Shown here in pieces: positions 18,892 through 27,379 of a stretch of 64,000 nt of DNA (position 1 is the stretch's first letter; every line of letters begins with the position of its first letter). The notes under the pieces were generated by a model. That model did no database searches. It saw only the letters and a program-made list of their open reading frames with translations, and had not been told where the DNA came from. The position numbers were made by a program, and so were the translations under genes. Origin of the DNA: an uncultured Erythrobacter sp. (lineage in GTDB: Bacteria; Pseudomonadota; Alphaproteobacteria; Sphingomonadales; Sphingomonadaceae); contig CANMTU010000001.1 of assembly GCA_947501005.1 (NCBI GenBank), forward strand, positions 1,822,501 to 1,886,500, in the 5' to 3' direction.

Positions 18892-19816
18892 GACTGCCTC
18901 CGAAATGGACGCGCACGTGATCGGGCGCATCATCGAGCAATTGCCGGGCGAGGTCGGCGACGGGGCCGAGGCGGTCCGCTGCAAAGCGTGCGCTGCCAGC
19001 GATGCGGTTCGCACCGTCGGGACTGTATATCGCCGCGTCCATGCGCAGCTCGGCGCCATGCGGCGTCGTCAACACGGCGATGGGGCTGTGGCACGACCCG
19101 CCCAGCCCTGCGAGCAGGTGCCGTTCTGCCAGCACCTCGACATGGCTCGGCGCGTGGTCGATTTCCGCGAGCAGGTCGCGGGTTCGCCGGTCGTCGGCGC
19201 GGCATTCGATGCCGATCGCGGCCTGCGCCGGGGCGGGCAGCCAGTCGCCCGGATCGAGCCGCGTGCCGACCCCTTCCTCGCCCAACCTGTCGAGCCCGGC
19301 GGCGGCGAGGAACGTCGCATCCGCCTCGCCCGCCTGCAGTTTCGCCAGCCGGGTGGCGACGTTGCCGCGAATGCCGACGATCTCCAGATCGGGCCGGGCG
19401 TGAAGCAGTTGTGCCGCCCGGCGCGGGGCGCTGGTGCCGACCCGGGCGCCCGGTGGAATGCTGCTGATGGAAGTGGCACCGATCAGCACGTCCGCCTTGT
19501 CCGCGCGGGGCAGGATCGCGGCGATGGTGAGCGTTTCGGGCCGCAGGGTCTCGACATCCTTCATCGAATGGACCGCGGCATCGATGCGCCCTTCGGCAAG
19601 CCAGGCATCGAGTTCGCGCGTCCACAGCGCCTTGCCCCCGATATCGGCGAGCGGGCGGTCCTGGATCCGGTCGCCGCTGGCGATGACGGGGACGAGTTCG
19701 ACCTCCCCTTCCTCGCAGCCGAGCGCCGCGCACAGCCGCGCACGGGTCTCCTCCGCCTGCGCCATGGCGAGCGGGGAACGCCGGGTTCCGAGCCTGAGAA
19801 GAGGGGATGTCGGCAT
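18884..19816 (-). CDS. hemC: hydroxymethylbilane synthase (porphobilinogen deaminase)
   Basis: A 310-residue HemC, which polymerises four porphobilinogens on a dipyrromethane cofactor. It begins LLRLGTRRSPLAMAQA, has the active-site block IDAAVHSMKDVET and TSAPRRAAQL, and the cofactor-binding cysteine in GLGGSCHSPIAV. Length is normal. It is the first gene of the hemC-hemD-mic60-like operon and is divergent from tsaD; only 46 bases separate the start codons, so both promoters are compressed there or extend into the coding regions. Confidence 0.95.
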   Translation of the reverse strand: MPTSPLLRLGTRRSPLAMAQAEETRARLCAALGCEEGEVELVPVIASGDRIQDRPLADIGGKALWTRELDAWLAEGRIDAAVHSMKDVETLRPETLTIAAILPRADKADVLIGATSISSIPPGARVGTSAPRRAAQLLHARPDLEIVGIRGNVATRLAKLQAGEADATFLAAAGLDRLGEEGVGTRLDPGDWLPAPAQAAIGIECRADDRRTRDLLAEIDHAPSHVEVLAERHLLAGLGGSCHSPIAVLTTPHGAELRMDAAIYSPDGANRIAGSARFAADRLGPVADLARQLLDDAPDHVRVHFGGSHA

Positions 19817-19862
19817 GGGGTATGCTTGCCCTACCGGGCGATCCCGCTAAGGGAAAGCGGCA

Positions 19863-20903
19863 ATGACGCTTGTTCTCGGCATAGAATCCTCTTGCGACGA
19901 AACCGCCGCCGCGCTGGTCGATGGCGAGGGGCGGATCGTGGCCCAGCGCATCGCCTCGCAGGACGAGGCGCATGCCCCCTATGGCGGGGTCGTTCCCGAA
20001 ATCGCCGCACGCGCCCATGCCGAACGGCTCGCCCCGATGATCGCGTCGGTGCTGGCGGATGCCGATACTGCGCTGACCGAGTGCGACGCCATCGCCGCCA
20101 CCGCCGGCCCGGGCCTGATCGGCGGGGTCATGGTCGGGCTGGTAAGCGCCAAAGCGCTGGCCATGGCGAGCGACGTGCCGCTGATCGCGATCAACCATCT
20201 CGAAGGCCATGCGCTGAGCCCACGCCTCGCGGATCGGGCGCTGGAATTTCCCTATGCCCTGCTGCTGGTGTCGGGCGGGCATTGCCAGATCCTCAGGGTC
20301 GACGGGGTGGGGCGCTATCGCCGCCTCGCCACCACGATCGACGATGCGCTGGGCGAGGCGTTCGACAAGACCGCCAAGATCCTCGGCCTGAGCTTTCCCG
20401 GCGGACCGGCGGTCGAACGGCTGGCGAAAGGCGGCGATGCGCAGGCCGTCCCCCTCCCCCGCCCAATGCTCAAGAGCCGCGAACCGCACTTCTCCTTCGC
20501 CGGCCTCAAGAGCGCGGTCTTGCGCGCCCATAACAGCGGGCAATATGAAGCAGCGGACATCGCCGCCAGTTTCCAGCGGGCGGCGATCGACTGCCTGCTC
20601 GATCGGCTGAGGGTTTCGTTCGAGCGGATGGACGCGGTGCCGACCTTGGTGGTAGCCGGCGGGGTCGCCGCCAACGCCGCGGTACGTTCCGCGCTGGAAG
20701 GATTCGCGGCGGAACGGGGCATGGGCTTCACCGCCCCGCCTCCGGCGCTCTGCACCGACAATGCCGCGATGATCGCCTGGGCAGGGATCGAGCGTTTGGC
20801 GCTGCCCGATTTCACGCCCTCCCCGCTCGACCTGTTGGCCCGCCCGCGCTGGCCGCTCGATCCGGAAGCCGAGGCAGTGCGCGGTGCCGGGGTAAAGGCA
20901 TGA
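19863..20903 (+). CDS. tsaD: tRNA N6-adenosine threonylcarbamoyltransferase TsaD
   Basis: A 346-residue TsaD/Kae1 ATPase that transfers threonylcarbamoyl to A37 of ANN-decoding tRNAs with TsaB and TsaE. It begins [16 protein letters not shown], has the metal-binding histidines in RAHAERL and [17 protein letters not shown], and the [11 protein letters not shown] nucleotide block. Length is normal for the family. The stop overlaps the gpsA start in ATGA, a common alphaproteobacterial pairing. Confidence 0.95.
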   Translation: MTLVLGIESSCDETAAALVDGEGRIVAQRIASQDEAHAPYGGVVPEIAARAHAERLAPMIASVLADADTALTECDAIAATAGPGLIGGVMVGLVSAKALAMASDVPLIAINHLEGHALSPRLADRALEFPYALLLVSGGHCQILRVDGVGRYRRLATTIDDALGEAFDKTAKILGLSFPGGPAVERLAKGGDAQAVPLPRPMLKSREPHFSFAGLKSAVLRAHNSGQYEAADIAASFQRAAIDCLLDRLRVSFERMDAVPTLVVAGGVAANAAVRSALEGFAAERGMGFTAPPPALCTDNAAMIAWAGIERLALPDFTPSPLDLLARPRWPLDPEAEAVRGAGVKA

Positions 20904-21892
20904 GGCGGGTCGGCGTCCTTGGGGCCGGGGCCTGGGGCACGGCGCTGGCGCAGGTTCTCGCCAGCGACGGGCGCGAGGTGCTGCTTTGGGCGCGTGAGGA
21001 CGATGTCGTTGCCGAGATCAACGACCGCCACGGCAATTCGCAATTCCTGCCCGGTGCAGCCCTTTCGCCTAGGATCGAGGCGACGGGCGATCTCGCGCGC
21101 ATCGCCGGGGTCGAGGTGCTGCTGGTGGTCACCCCGGCGCAGCATACCGGCGCGGTGCTGGGCGCCATGCCGCGCCATCCCGCCCATCTGGTGCTGTGTT
21201 CGAAGGGGATCGAGGCCGGAACGGGCCGCCTGATGAACGACGTCGCCCGCGAGGCCGCGCCGGCCAGCGCGATCGCGGTGCTGTCCGGCCCGACCTTCGC
21301 GCATGAAGTGGCCGAGGGGCTGCCGACCGCCGTCACCCTCGCCTGTTCCGGGGGCGAGGCGCAATGGGATGCGCTGTCCCCCGTGATCGCCCGCCCGGCC
21401 TTCCGCCCCTATTACAGCGACGACGTGACCGGCGCGGAAATCGGCGGGGCGGTGAAGAACGTGCTCGCCATCGCCTGCGGCGTGGTCGACGGGCTGGACC
21501 TCGGCCAGAACGCCCGCGCCGCGCTGATCGCGCGTGGCTATGCCGAGATGCTGCGCTTCGGCGAAACGCTGGGCGCGCGGGCGGAAACCCTCGCTGGCCT
21601 GTGCGGACTCGGCGATCTGGTGCTGACCTGTTCTTCAACCTCCAGCCGCAATTTCTCTCTCGGCAAGGCACTGGGTGAAGGGCGCAGCGCGGCCCAGCTC
21701 ATGGCCGACCGGCGCACCGTGGCGGAAGGCGCGTTCACCGCGCCGGTGCTGGTCGATCTCGCCGCGCGGCACGGCGTCGCCATGCCGATCGTCGATGCGG
21801 TCAACGGCCTGCTCGGTGGGGCCGGCCCGCGCGAGACCGTGCAGGCCCTTCTCTCGCGTCCCTTGCGTGCCGAGCAGGGGGCGTGGGGGTGA
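20900..21892 (+). CDS. gpsA: NAD(P)+-dependent glycerol-3-phosphate dehydrogenase
   Basis: A 330-residue GpsA, which makes sn-glycerol-3-phosphate from dihydroxyacetone phosphate for phospholipid synthesis. It starts with the nucleotide-binding [13 protein letters not shown], has the catalytic lysine region [12 protein letters not shown], and [13 protein letters not shown] in the substrate domain. Translationally coupled to tsaD (ATGA) and to the following flippase gene (GTGA). Confidence 0.94.
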   Translation: MRRVGVLGAGAWGTALAQVLASDGREVLLWAREDDVVAEINDRHGNSQFLPGAALSPRIEATGDLARIAGVEVLLVVTPAQHTGAVLGAMPRHPAHLVLCSKGIEAGTGRLMNDVAREAAPASAIAVLSGPTFAHEVAEGLPTAVTLACSGGEAQWDALSPVIARPAFRPYYSDDVTGAEIGGAVKNVLAIACGVVDGLDLGQNARAALIARGYAEMLRFGETLGARAETLAGLCGLGDLVLTCSSTSSRNFSLGKALGEGRSAAQLMADRRTVAEGAFTAPVLVDLAARHGVAMPIVDAVNGLLGGAGPRETVQALLSRPLRAEQGAWG

Positions 21893-23406
21893 CAGCCACC
21901 AGTAACGACGAGGACCTCTCCGCCCTTGCGAAAGGGGGGCGGCAGAACTTCGTCGGCTTCGTCCTGCGCCTGCTTGCCCGTCTGCCGTTCCTGTTCATCG
22001 CCGGGCGCCTGTATGGCAGCGAGGCGCTCGGCACCTTCGCCTCGGCGCTGGTGGTGGTCGAACTGGTCGCCCTGATCTGCGCGATGGGCGAAAAGCGCGG
22101 GCTGGCCCAGCGCCTCTCCGCCGAGGAGGATACCGCGAACCCGACCAATCTCGTCTATGACGGGATGCTGCTGGCATTGGCGCTCAGCGCGCTGGCCGCC
22201 CTGTTCTTCTGGTTCGTACCCGCCCCGCTGTTTCCCAGTGGCGATTACAACCGGATCGACAAGCTCATCGTGCTGGCCATTCCCGGCTACGCGCTGACCG
22301 AGATCGTGCTGGCGGCGCAGGCCTATCGCTACGACATCGCGACCACGGTGCGCGCCCGCGCGGTGGTGGAGCCGTGGACGATCTCGATCATGGCCGGCGC
22401 ACTGTGGTTCGTCATCCCAGAGAGCGGCCTCGAAATGGCCTATCTCATCTCGATCTATGCCGGGCTTGCCACCGGCCTGTGGTCGTTCTTCCGCAGCTAC
22501 GGCGCACCCAGGGCATGGCAGCCGCAATTCGGGCGGATGAGCCGGATGACGGCGCGTGCCCTGCCGCTCGCCACCGCCGATGCGATCGAATGGGGCACGC
22601 GGCGGATCGACATCTTCATCCTCGGCCTGTTCGCCGCGCCCGAGGCGGTGGGCGTCTATTACATCGCCCAGCAGGTCGCGAGCCTGCCGCAGCGGCTGAA
22701 AACCAGTTTCGAACCGATCCTCGGCCCCGTCATCACCAAGAACCTGCGGACGAAAAACTACGAGGTGATCGCGCGGCAGGTATGCCAGGTCGGCTTCTGG
22801 ATCATCGCCATGCAGGCCGGGATCGCGCTGGCGCTGGGCGTGCCGGGCGAGGCGGTGATGGGGCTGGTCGGGCCGGAATTCGTCGGCGGCACCGGGGCGT
22901 TGGCCTTCCTGCTCGCGGCGGAGGTCGTGGCGGCGACGGCGGTGGTCTCGGAAGCGGTGCTGGTGTATGTCGCGCGGGTCCGCAATCTGTGGATCTCCAT
23001 CGCCACCATCGCCTTCCAGGCGGTGCTGACGGTGGGCCTGATCCTGCTGGTCGAAGGCGCCGGCTATGGCGAGCCGTTCAAGGCGGCGGCGGCGGCGATC
23101 GCGCTGATGATCGCGCTCGGAACGGCGAGCATCGTGAAGGCCGTGCTGCTGTCCCGCATTCTCGGCCATCCGATCAACAACTGGCGCTGGGCGCTGGTCT
23201 ATGCCGCCGCGCCGGCAGTGCTGGTCGGCTGGCTGGCGACCTTATTGCCGGAATGGGCGGAACTCGCGCTGGGCGTTCCGGCAATCCTCGCCGTCTACGG
23301 CTTCGTGATCTGGAAACGCGGCTTCGGACCGGAGGATCGCGTGCTGTTCTCCCGCAAGGCAGATCCTTCCCCCGGGCCGCAATCCTTGCATGACGAAGCG
23401 CGCTAG
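21889..23406 (+). CDS. polysaccharide/lipid flippase of the MOP superfamily
   Basis: A 505-residue inner-membrane protein with about 12-14 hydrophobic helices, opening with GRQNFVGFVLRLLARLPFLFIAGRLYG. The pattern matches Wzx/MurJ-like multidrug/oligosaccharidyl-lipid/polysaccharide exporters, and a role moving lipid-linked glycans is likely but the substrate is unknown. The start is the GTG at 21889, which has AGGGGG seven bases upstream and overlaps the gpsA stop as GTGA; the GTG at 21883 would sit one base from that site. Confidence 0.82.
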   Translation: MTATSNDEDLSALAKGGRQNFVGFVLRLLARLPFLFIAGRLYGSEALGTFASALVVVELVALICAMGEKRGLAQRLSAEEDTANPTNLVYDGMLLALALSALAALFFWFVPAPLFPSGDYNRIDKLIVLAIPGYALTEIVLAAQAYRYDIATTVRARAVVEPWTISIMAGALWFVIPESGLEMAYLISIYAGLATGLWSFFRSYGAPRAWQPQFGRMSRMTARALPLATADAIEWGTRRIDIFILGLFAAPEAVGVYYIAQQVASLPQRLKTSFEPILGPVITKNLRTKNYEVIARQVCQVGFWIIAMQAGIALALGVPGEAVMGLVGPEFVGGTGALAFLLAAEVVAATAVVSEAVLVYVARVRNLWISIATIAFQAVLTVGLILLVEGAGYGEPFKAAAAAIALMIALGTASIVKAVLLSRILGHPINNWRWALVYAAAPAVLVGWLATLLPEWAELALGVPAILAVYGFVIWKRGFGPEDRVLFSRKADPSPGPQSLHDEAR

Positions 23407-23423
23407 ACGATAGCCTGCAGCCC

Positions 23424-24164
23424 ATGTTGATCCGCCCGTCCATCGCCATCCTTCTCGGAGCCGGTATCGTCGCGCTCACGGGCCACTTCGTCGCGAGGCC
23501 GACCGGGGCACGGATCGCGGCCGAGCTCGGTGCGCAGAGCCGCACTGCCCTCGACGCGGTGGGGGCGCCCGCCGTATCCGCGCAATTCACCAACCGCTTC
23601 GGCTCGCCCACCCGGCATACCGTCCTCACCGGCGGGGAGGGCTTGAACGAGGGCGTTCGCCTGAAGGCCGCGCAGGCCGTCGCCGCGATACCGGGCGTGG
23701 GCGGGGTCAGCTGGATCGACGGGGTCGCCAGCGCCGCGAACGACCAACCGGTCTACGAACCCCTGCATTGCCAGAAGGATGTCGAGGGCCTGCTGCGCGT
23801 CCGCTCGATCCGGTTCGAGGAAGCGAGCAGCGCGCTGGTGCCCGCCAGCCGGGTCCTGATCGACGAGGTGGCGGATGCGCTGCGCCCCTGCCTCGGCTCG
23901 ATCATCGCCATCACCGGCCATACCGACGACAGCGGCACGTCGCTCGGCAATCGGCAACTGAGCCTCGAACGTGCGCGGTCGGTGCGCGAGGAACTGGTGC
24001 GCCGGGGCATCCCGCGCGACGGGTTGCGGGCACAGGGCCTGGGTTCCGAAGAACCGGTCGAAGGTCTCGCCCCGTCCGACCCCGCCAACCGGCGGATCGA
24101 GTTTTCCGTCATCCGGACAGAGCCGATCACGCCCCACCCGGTCGATCTGCCGGGGGCGCGCTGA
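23424..24164 (+). CDS. OmpA-family protein with BON-like segment
   Basis: A 246-residue protein with an uncleaved-looking N-terminal membrane helix (about 5-22), a middle region resembling one BON repeat (VAAIPGVGGVSWIDGV) and a C-terminal OmpA domain (about 130-235) that carries the peptidoglycan-binding core ITGHTDDSGTSLGNRQLSLERARSV. The layout recalls mycobacterial ArfA. By the positive-inside rule the OmpA domain would be periplasmic. It begins 18 bases after the flippase gene stop and is followed directly by two small membrane-protein genes. Confidence 0.82.
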   Translation: MLIRPSIAILLGAGIVALTGHFVARPTGARIAAELGAQSRTALDAVGAPAVSAQFTNRFGSPTRHTVLTGGEGLNEGVRLKAAQAVAAIPGVGGVSWIDGVASAANDQPVYEPLHCQKDVEGLLRVRSIRFEEASSALVPASRVLIDEVADALRPCLGSIIAITGHTDDSGTSLGNRQLSLERARSVREELVRRGIPRDGLRAQGLGSEEPVEGLAPSDPANRRIEFSVIRTEPITPHPVDLPGAR

Positions 24165-24165
24165 C

Positions 24166-24288
24166 ATGCCGATCTGGTTCGAAGTGATTGCGATGATGCT
24201 CGTCGCCTATGCACTCGGCCTGCTGATCGGCTGGGCCTTGTGGGGCCGGGTGTCCGAGGCCGACCTACATGAAGAGGACGAACAATGA
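24166..24288 (+). CDS. 40-residue single-span membrane protein
   Basis: A 40-codon gene between the OmpA-like and HHH genes. It encodes one hydrophobic helix (about 4-27: VIAMMLVAYALGLLIGWALWG) followed by an acidic tail ending HEEDEQ. The ATG lies two bases past the upstream stop, and its own stop overlaps the next start in ATGA, so it is well placed to be translated. No named family is recognised. It may be a small partner or stabiliser of its neighbours. Confidence 0.65.
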   Translation: MPIWFEVIAMMLVAYALGLLIGWALWGRVSEADLHEEDEQ

Positions 24289-24965
24289 ATACGCTTGTCG
24301 CCGAATACTGGATCTGGCTGGTCGTCGCGCTGGTGATCGGCCTGATCGTCGCTTTCTACGTGTTTCATGCCAGCCGCCGGACCGGCGTCGGGAGCAGCGG
24401 CAAGGACGTGCTCGACGACGGGGCCGACCGGGCGGAGCGTAACCGCGCCCTGATCGACAGTCCGCCCGCCGCGGCCCGCGATCCCGCGCCGCCCTCCTCC
24501 AGGCAAGCCGCCGAGCCCGAGACGATCGTGCCGGTCGCCGCGCCGACCGGTCTGGGCGGAACCGGCGCCGTAGTTGCCGCCGCCGCCGATGAGGCGGAGT
24601 ACGAGCGGGCCACCCCCGCGCCGCCGCCCCAGGAAGACAGCGCCCCCGCCGATGTCGCGCCCGCAGTGACGCCTGCCGAAGTGCTGCCCGAAGCGCCCGC
24701 CGAAACACCGGGGGATGCCGGCGAGGACACGCAGTTGACCCGGCTCAAGGGCGTCGGGCCGAAACTCGCCACCCGCCTCAACGAACTCGGCGTGACGTCG
24801 ATTGCCCAGATCGCGGGATGGAGCGAATCGGATATCGAGCGGATCGATCCGCAGCTCGGCCGCTTCGAAGGCCGCATTCGCCGCGATGCCTGGGTCGAGC
24901 AGGCCCGGCTCCTCACCAAGGGTGAGACCGGCGCCTACCAAGATAAATTTGGCAGACTGGATTGA
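24285..24965 (+). CDS. membrane-anchored helix-hairpin-helix protein
   Basis: A 226-residue protein with one N-terminal membrane helix (about 8-30) followed by Arg-Arg, so the bulk should be cytosolic. A long Ala/Pro/Glu-rich linker (about 45-145) leads to a C-terminal helix-hairpin-helix unit: LTRLKGVGPKLATRLNELGV, then IAGWSESDIERIDPQLG and WVEQARLL. The same C-terminal block occurs appended to some alphaproteobacterial NuoE proteins and L21-linked proteins. DNA binding is therefore not certain. Last gene of the OmpA/small-protein/HHH operon. Confidence 0.75.
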   Translation: MNTLVAEYWIWLVVALVIGLIVAFYVFHASRRTGVGSSGKDVLDDGADRAERNRALIDSPPAAARDPAPPSSRQAAEPETIVPVAAPTGLGGTGAVVAAAADEAEYERATPAPPPQEDSAPADVAPAVTPAEVLPEAPAETPGDAGEDTQLTRLKGVGPKLATRLNELGVTSIAQIAGWSESDIERIDPQLGRFEGRIRRDAWVEQARLLTKGETGAYQDKFGRLD

Positions 24966-24980
24966 CTAACATTTCCTAAA
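24966..24980. promoter_or_regulatory. possible CtrA-like site
   Basis: CTAA-N7-TAAA lies between the HHH gene and the receiver gene, in an AT-rich stretch rare for this window. Each half differs by one base from the alphaproteobacterial CtrA consensus TTAA-N7-TTAA. Tentative. Confidence 0.25.
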
Positions 24981-25026
24981 TCATAAGCTGCGGCGTTCGG
25001 GTGGGCAGTAAGCTGGAGATTTGGTG

Positions 25027-25386
25027 ATGGAAACTCCCCTGCGCGTACTCGTGGCCGAAGACGAACTGATCATCGGCACCGATCTGTGCGACACGGTTCA
25101 GGAAGCCGGCTATCTCGTCGAAGGGCCGTTCGACGATATCGCGGCGGCCGCCCTGTCGTTTCAGAAGAACAAGCCCGATCTGGCGATCCTCGACGTGCAA
25201 TTGGGCGACGGCATCGTCTACCCCCTTGCCGAACAGATGATGGCGGAGAATGTCCCGGTGATCTTCCATTCGGGCCAGCTGTCGCCCGAAGAGGTCCACC
25301 GCCGGTTCCCCCTCGCCCGGGCGCTGGCCAAGCCCTGCCCGCCCGCCGAAGTCATCCAGACGATGCAGGACGCGCTCGAGGGCTGA
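25027..25386 (+). CDS. single-domain response regulator (receiver only)
   Basis: A 119-residue stand-alone receiver domain. It has the acidic pair in VLVAEDELII, the phospho-acceptor Asp in LAILDVQLGDG, a conserved Ser in FHSGQ and the Lys in LAKPCPP. No output domain follows. Proteins of this type act as phosphate shuttles or bind partners. The ATG at 25027 has GGAGA seven bases upstream and is preferred over TTG and GTG codons just before it. No kinase is adjacent. Resembles receivers found near HWE-type kinases, but its partner is unknown. Confidence 0.85.
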   Translation: METPLRVLVAEDELIIGTDLCDTVQEAGYLVEGPFDDIAAAALSFQKNKPDLAILDVQLGDGIVYPLAEQMMAENVPVIFHSGQLSPEEVHRRFPLARALAKPCPPAEVIQTMQDALEG

Positions 25387-25406
25387 GACATCTTCGGCGC
25401 ACTTTC

Positions 25407-25431
25407 GGAACAAGGCGCGGCGCGGCACGCT
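25407..25431 (+). promoter_or_regulatory. possible general-stress (EcfG-type) promoter
   Basis: GGAAC, a 16-base spacer and CGCT resemble the alphaproteobacterial EcfG promoter (GGAAC-N16/17-CGTT) with one mismatch in the -10. It sits 34 bases upstream of the cysteine-rich protein gene. Tentative. Confidence 0.3.
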
Positions 25432-25465
25432 CTGCAAGCATAGGTTACGCAGAGAAGGAATGCCG

Positions 25466-25852
25466 ATGTCGATACAGAAGATGATCGCCAAACACCCGCA
25501 GGTGCAGGACGAGACGGAAGAACTGGTGCTGGCCGCGCGCCACGCCATGCTCTGCGCCCTGTTCTGCACCTCGTGCGCCGATGCCTGTTCGGCCGAAGAC
25601 GGCGACATGCAGCAATGCATCCGCACCTGCATGGACTGCGCCGATATCTGTACCGCGACCGCCAAGCTCGGCGTGCGGCGCACCGCGCAGAACGTCGAGG
25701 TGCTGCGTGCCCAACTGGAACTGTGCATCAAGGCGTGCGAGACATGCGCGAAAGAGTGCGAGAAGCATGACGACGAACATTGCACCTGGTGCGCGAAGAT
25801 GTGCCGCGAATGCGCCGACGATTGCCGCAAGGCACTCCCGCTGGTGAAGTAG
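25466..25852 (+). CDS. cysteine-rich four-helix-bundle copper-binding protein
   Basis: A 128-residue protein with about fifteen cysteines arranged in CxxC and CxxxC spacing along predicted helices (CALFCTSCADAC, CIRTCMDCADIC, CIKACETCAKECEKH, CTWCAKMCRECADDC). This is the pattern of DUF326/Csp copper-storage proteins, which pack Cu(I) inside a four-helix bundle. No signal peptide is seen, so it is probably a cytosolic Csp3-like form. The ATG at 25466 has AGGA six bases upstream; the ATG at 25460 would overlap that site. No copper pump is adjacent. Confidence 0.85.
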   Translation: MSIQKMIAKHPQVQDETEELVLAARHAMLCALFCTSCADACSAEDGDMQQCIRTCMDCADICTATAKLGVRRTAQNVEVLRAQLELCIKACETCAKECEKHDDEHCTWCAKMCRECADDCRKALPLVK

Positions 25853-26194
25853 GGCCGGATCGAGCCCGCCAAATTGCGCAAGCTGCGAACGCTCTCGGCT
25901 TTCCCGGGGGAGCTTGCGGCTACGCTTGAAGCGGGCATCCTGCCGGCTTACGCCATGGCGGGGGTGGTTGGGGTGCCGCCCCGGCCACTGGCGCCCCCAG
26001 GTCGGAGTGGGGAGCGTTAACGCTGGCCGATGCGTGCAAACGCGCCGGTGCCGTCCGCGGGGGCCGAGCGATCAGCCGGGCACGCAACGAGGTGCGCTAT
26101 GCCCGGTTCGCGATGGTACGCGAAACTTGCCCGACGACCCCTTGCGAAGCGCCCGCCGCGCTGGCATCGCAAACGACCGACTAGAGGAGAAGAC
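25853..26194. other. 342-base intergenic region upstream of the catabolic operon
   Basis: No credible gene. Short open frames cross it, but none has a ribosome site or recognisable product. It contains the perfect 12-base palindrome AGCGTTAACGCT at 26013-26024, which is a candidate operator for the operon starting at 26195, and it must hold that operon's promoter. No terminator with a clear T-run was seen after the copper-binding protein gene. Confidence 0.5.
26013..26024. promoter_or_regulatory. perfect 12-bp palindrome (candidate operator)
   Basis: AGCGTTAACGCT is fully self-complementary and lies 171 bases upstream of the glutaryl-CoA dehydrogenase start. It is short, so chance is possible, but a central TTAA is uncommon in this G+C-rich region. 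No regulator gene is adjacent. Confidence 0.35.
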
Positions 26195-27379
26195 ATGGCT
26201 GGAATGGCGCCTTTCGCGTGGGACGATCCGTTCCAACTCGACGAGCAATTGAGCGAAGACGAGCGGATGATCCGCGACACCGCCCATGCCTTCGCGCAAA
26301 GCGAATTGCAGCCGCGCGTGCGCGAAGCCTATGCCAACGAGACCGACGCACCCGAACTCTTTCCCCTGATGGGGCAGGCCGGCCTGCTCGGCGCAACCGT
26401 GCCGGAGGAATATGGCGGCGCGGGGGCAAGCTATGTTGCCTACGGCCTGATCGCGCGCGAGATCGAGCGGGTGGACAGCGGCTATCGCTCCATGGCGAGC
26501 GTGCAGTCGAGCCTCGTTATGTATCCGATCCAGGCCTACGGTTCGGAAGAACAGCGCAGGAAATACCTCCCCGGCCTTGCCAGTGGCGAATTGATCGGCT
26601 GCTTCGGCCTCACTGAACCCGATGCCGGTTCCGACCCCGCCGGCATGAAGACGGTCGCGAAGAAGAACGGCGACGGCTATTCGATCAGCGGCTCCAAGAC
26701 CTGGATTTCCAACTCGCCCTTCGCCGATGTCTTCGTCGTCTGGGCGAAGAGCGAGGCGCATGACGGCGCGATCCGCGGCTTCGTGCTGGAAAAGGGGATG
26801 GCGGGGCTTTCCGCCCCCAAGATCAAGGGCAAGATGAGCCTGCGCGCCTCCACCACGGGCATGATCGTGATGGACGAGGTGAAGCTGGGTGCCGATGCGC
26901 TGCTCCCCGATGTCTCGGGCCTCAAGGGTCCGTTCGGCTGCCTCAACCGTGCGCGATACGGCATCAGCTGGGGCGCGATGGGTGCGGCGGAATTCTGTTT
27001 TCACGGCGCGCGGCAATATGGGCTCGACCGCAAGCAGTTCGACGTGCCACTCGCCAGCAAGCAGCTGTTCCAGCTCAAGCTCGCCGACATGATGAGCGAC
27101 ATCGCCTTCGGCCTGCAGGCGAGCCTGCGCGTCGGCCGCTTGATGGACGAAGGCAAGTTCGCGCCCGAGATGATCAGCATGGTCAAGCGCAACAATGTCG
27201 GCAAGGCGCTCGATATTGCCCGCCACGCGCGCGACATGCACGGCGGCAACGGCATTTCGGAGGAATATCAGGTAATCCGCCACATGGTGAACCTCGAAAC
27301 GGTCAACACCTATGAAGGCACGCACGATGTCCACGCGCTGATCCTGGGCCGCGCGATCACGGGGATCCCGGCGTTTTGA
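26195..27379 (+). CDS. gcdH: glutaryl-CoA dehydrogenase
   Basis: A 394-residue acyl-CoA dehydrogenase that oxidises and decarboxylates glutaryl-CoA to crotonyl-CoA in lysine and tryptophan breakdown. Family blocks are [28 protein letters not shown] in the N domain, [13 protein letters not shown] and [10 protein letters not shown] for flavin and substrate, [12 protein letters not shown] with the glutaryl-binding Arg, and the C-terminal [21 protein letters not shown] with the catalytic Glu. Frame extends upstream, but GAGGAGA five bases before the ATG fixes the start. First gene of a coupled operon. Confidence 0.93.
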   Translation: MAGMAPFAWDDPFQLDEQLSEDERMIRDTAHAFAQSELQPRVREAYANETDAPELFPLMGQAGLLGATVPEEYGGAGASYVAYGLIAREIERVDSGYRSMASVQSSLVMYPIQAYGSEEQRRKYLPGLASGELIGCFGLTEPDAGSDPAGMKTVAKKNGDGYSISGSKTWISNSPFADVFVVWAKSEAHDGAIRGFVLEKGMAGLSAPKIKGKMSLRASTTGMIVMDEVKLGADALLPDVSGLKGPFGCLNRARYGISWGAMGAAEFCFHGARQYGLDRKQFDVPLASKQLFQLKLADMMSDIAFGLQASLRVGRLMDEGKFAPEMISMVKRNNVGKALDIARHARDMHGGNGISEEYQVIRHMVNLETVNTYEGTHDVHALILGRAITGIPAF

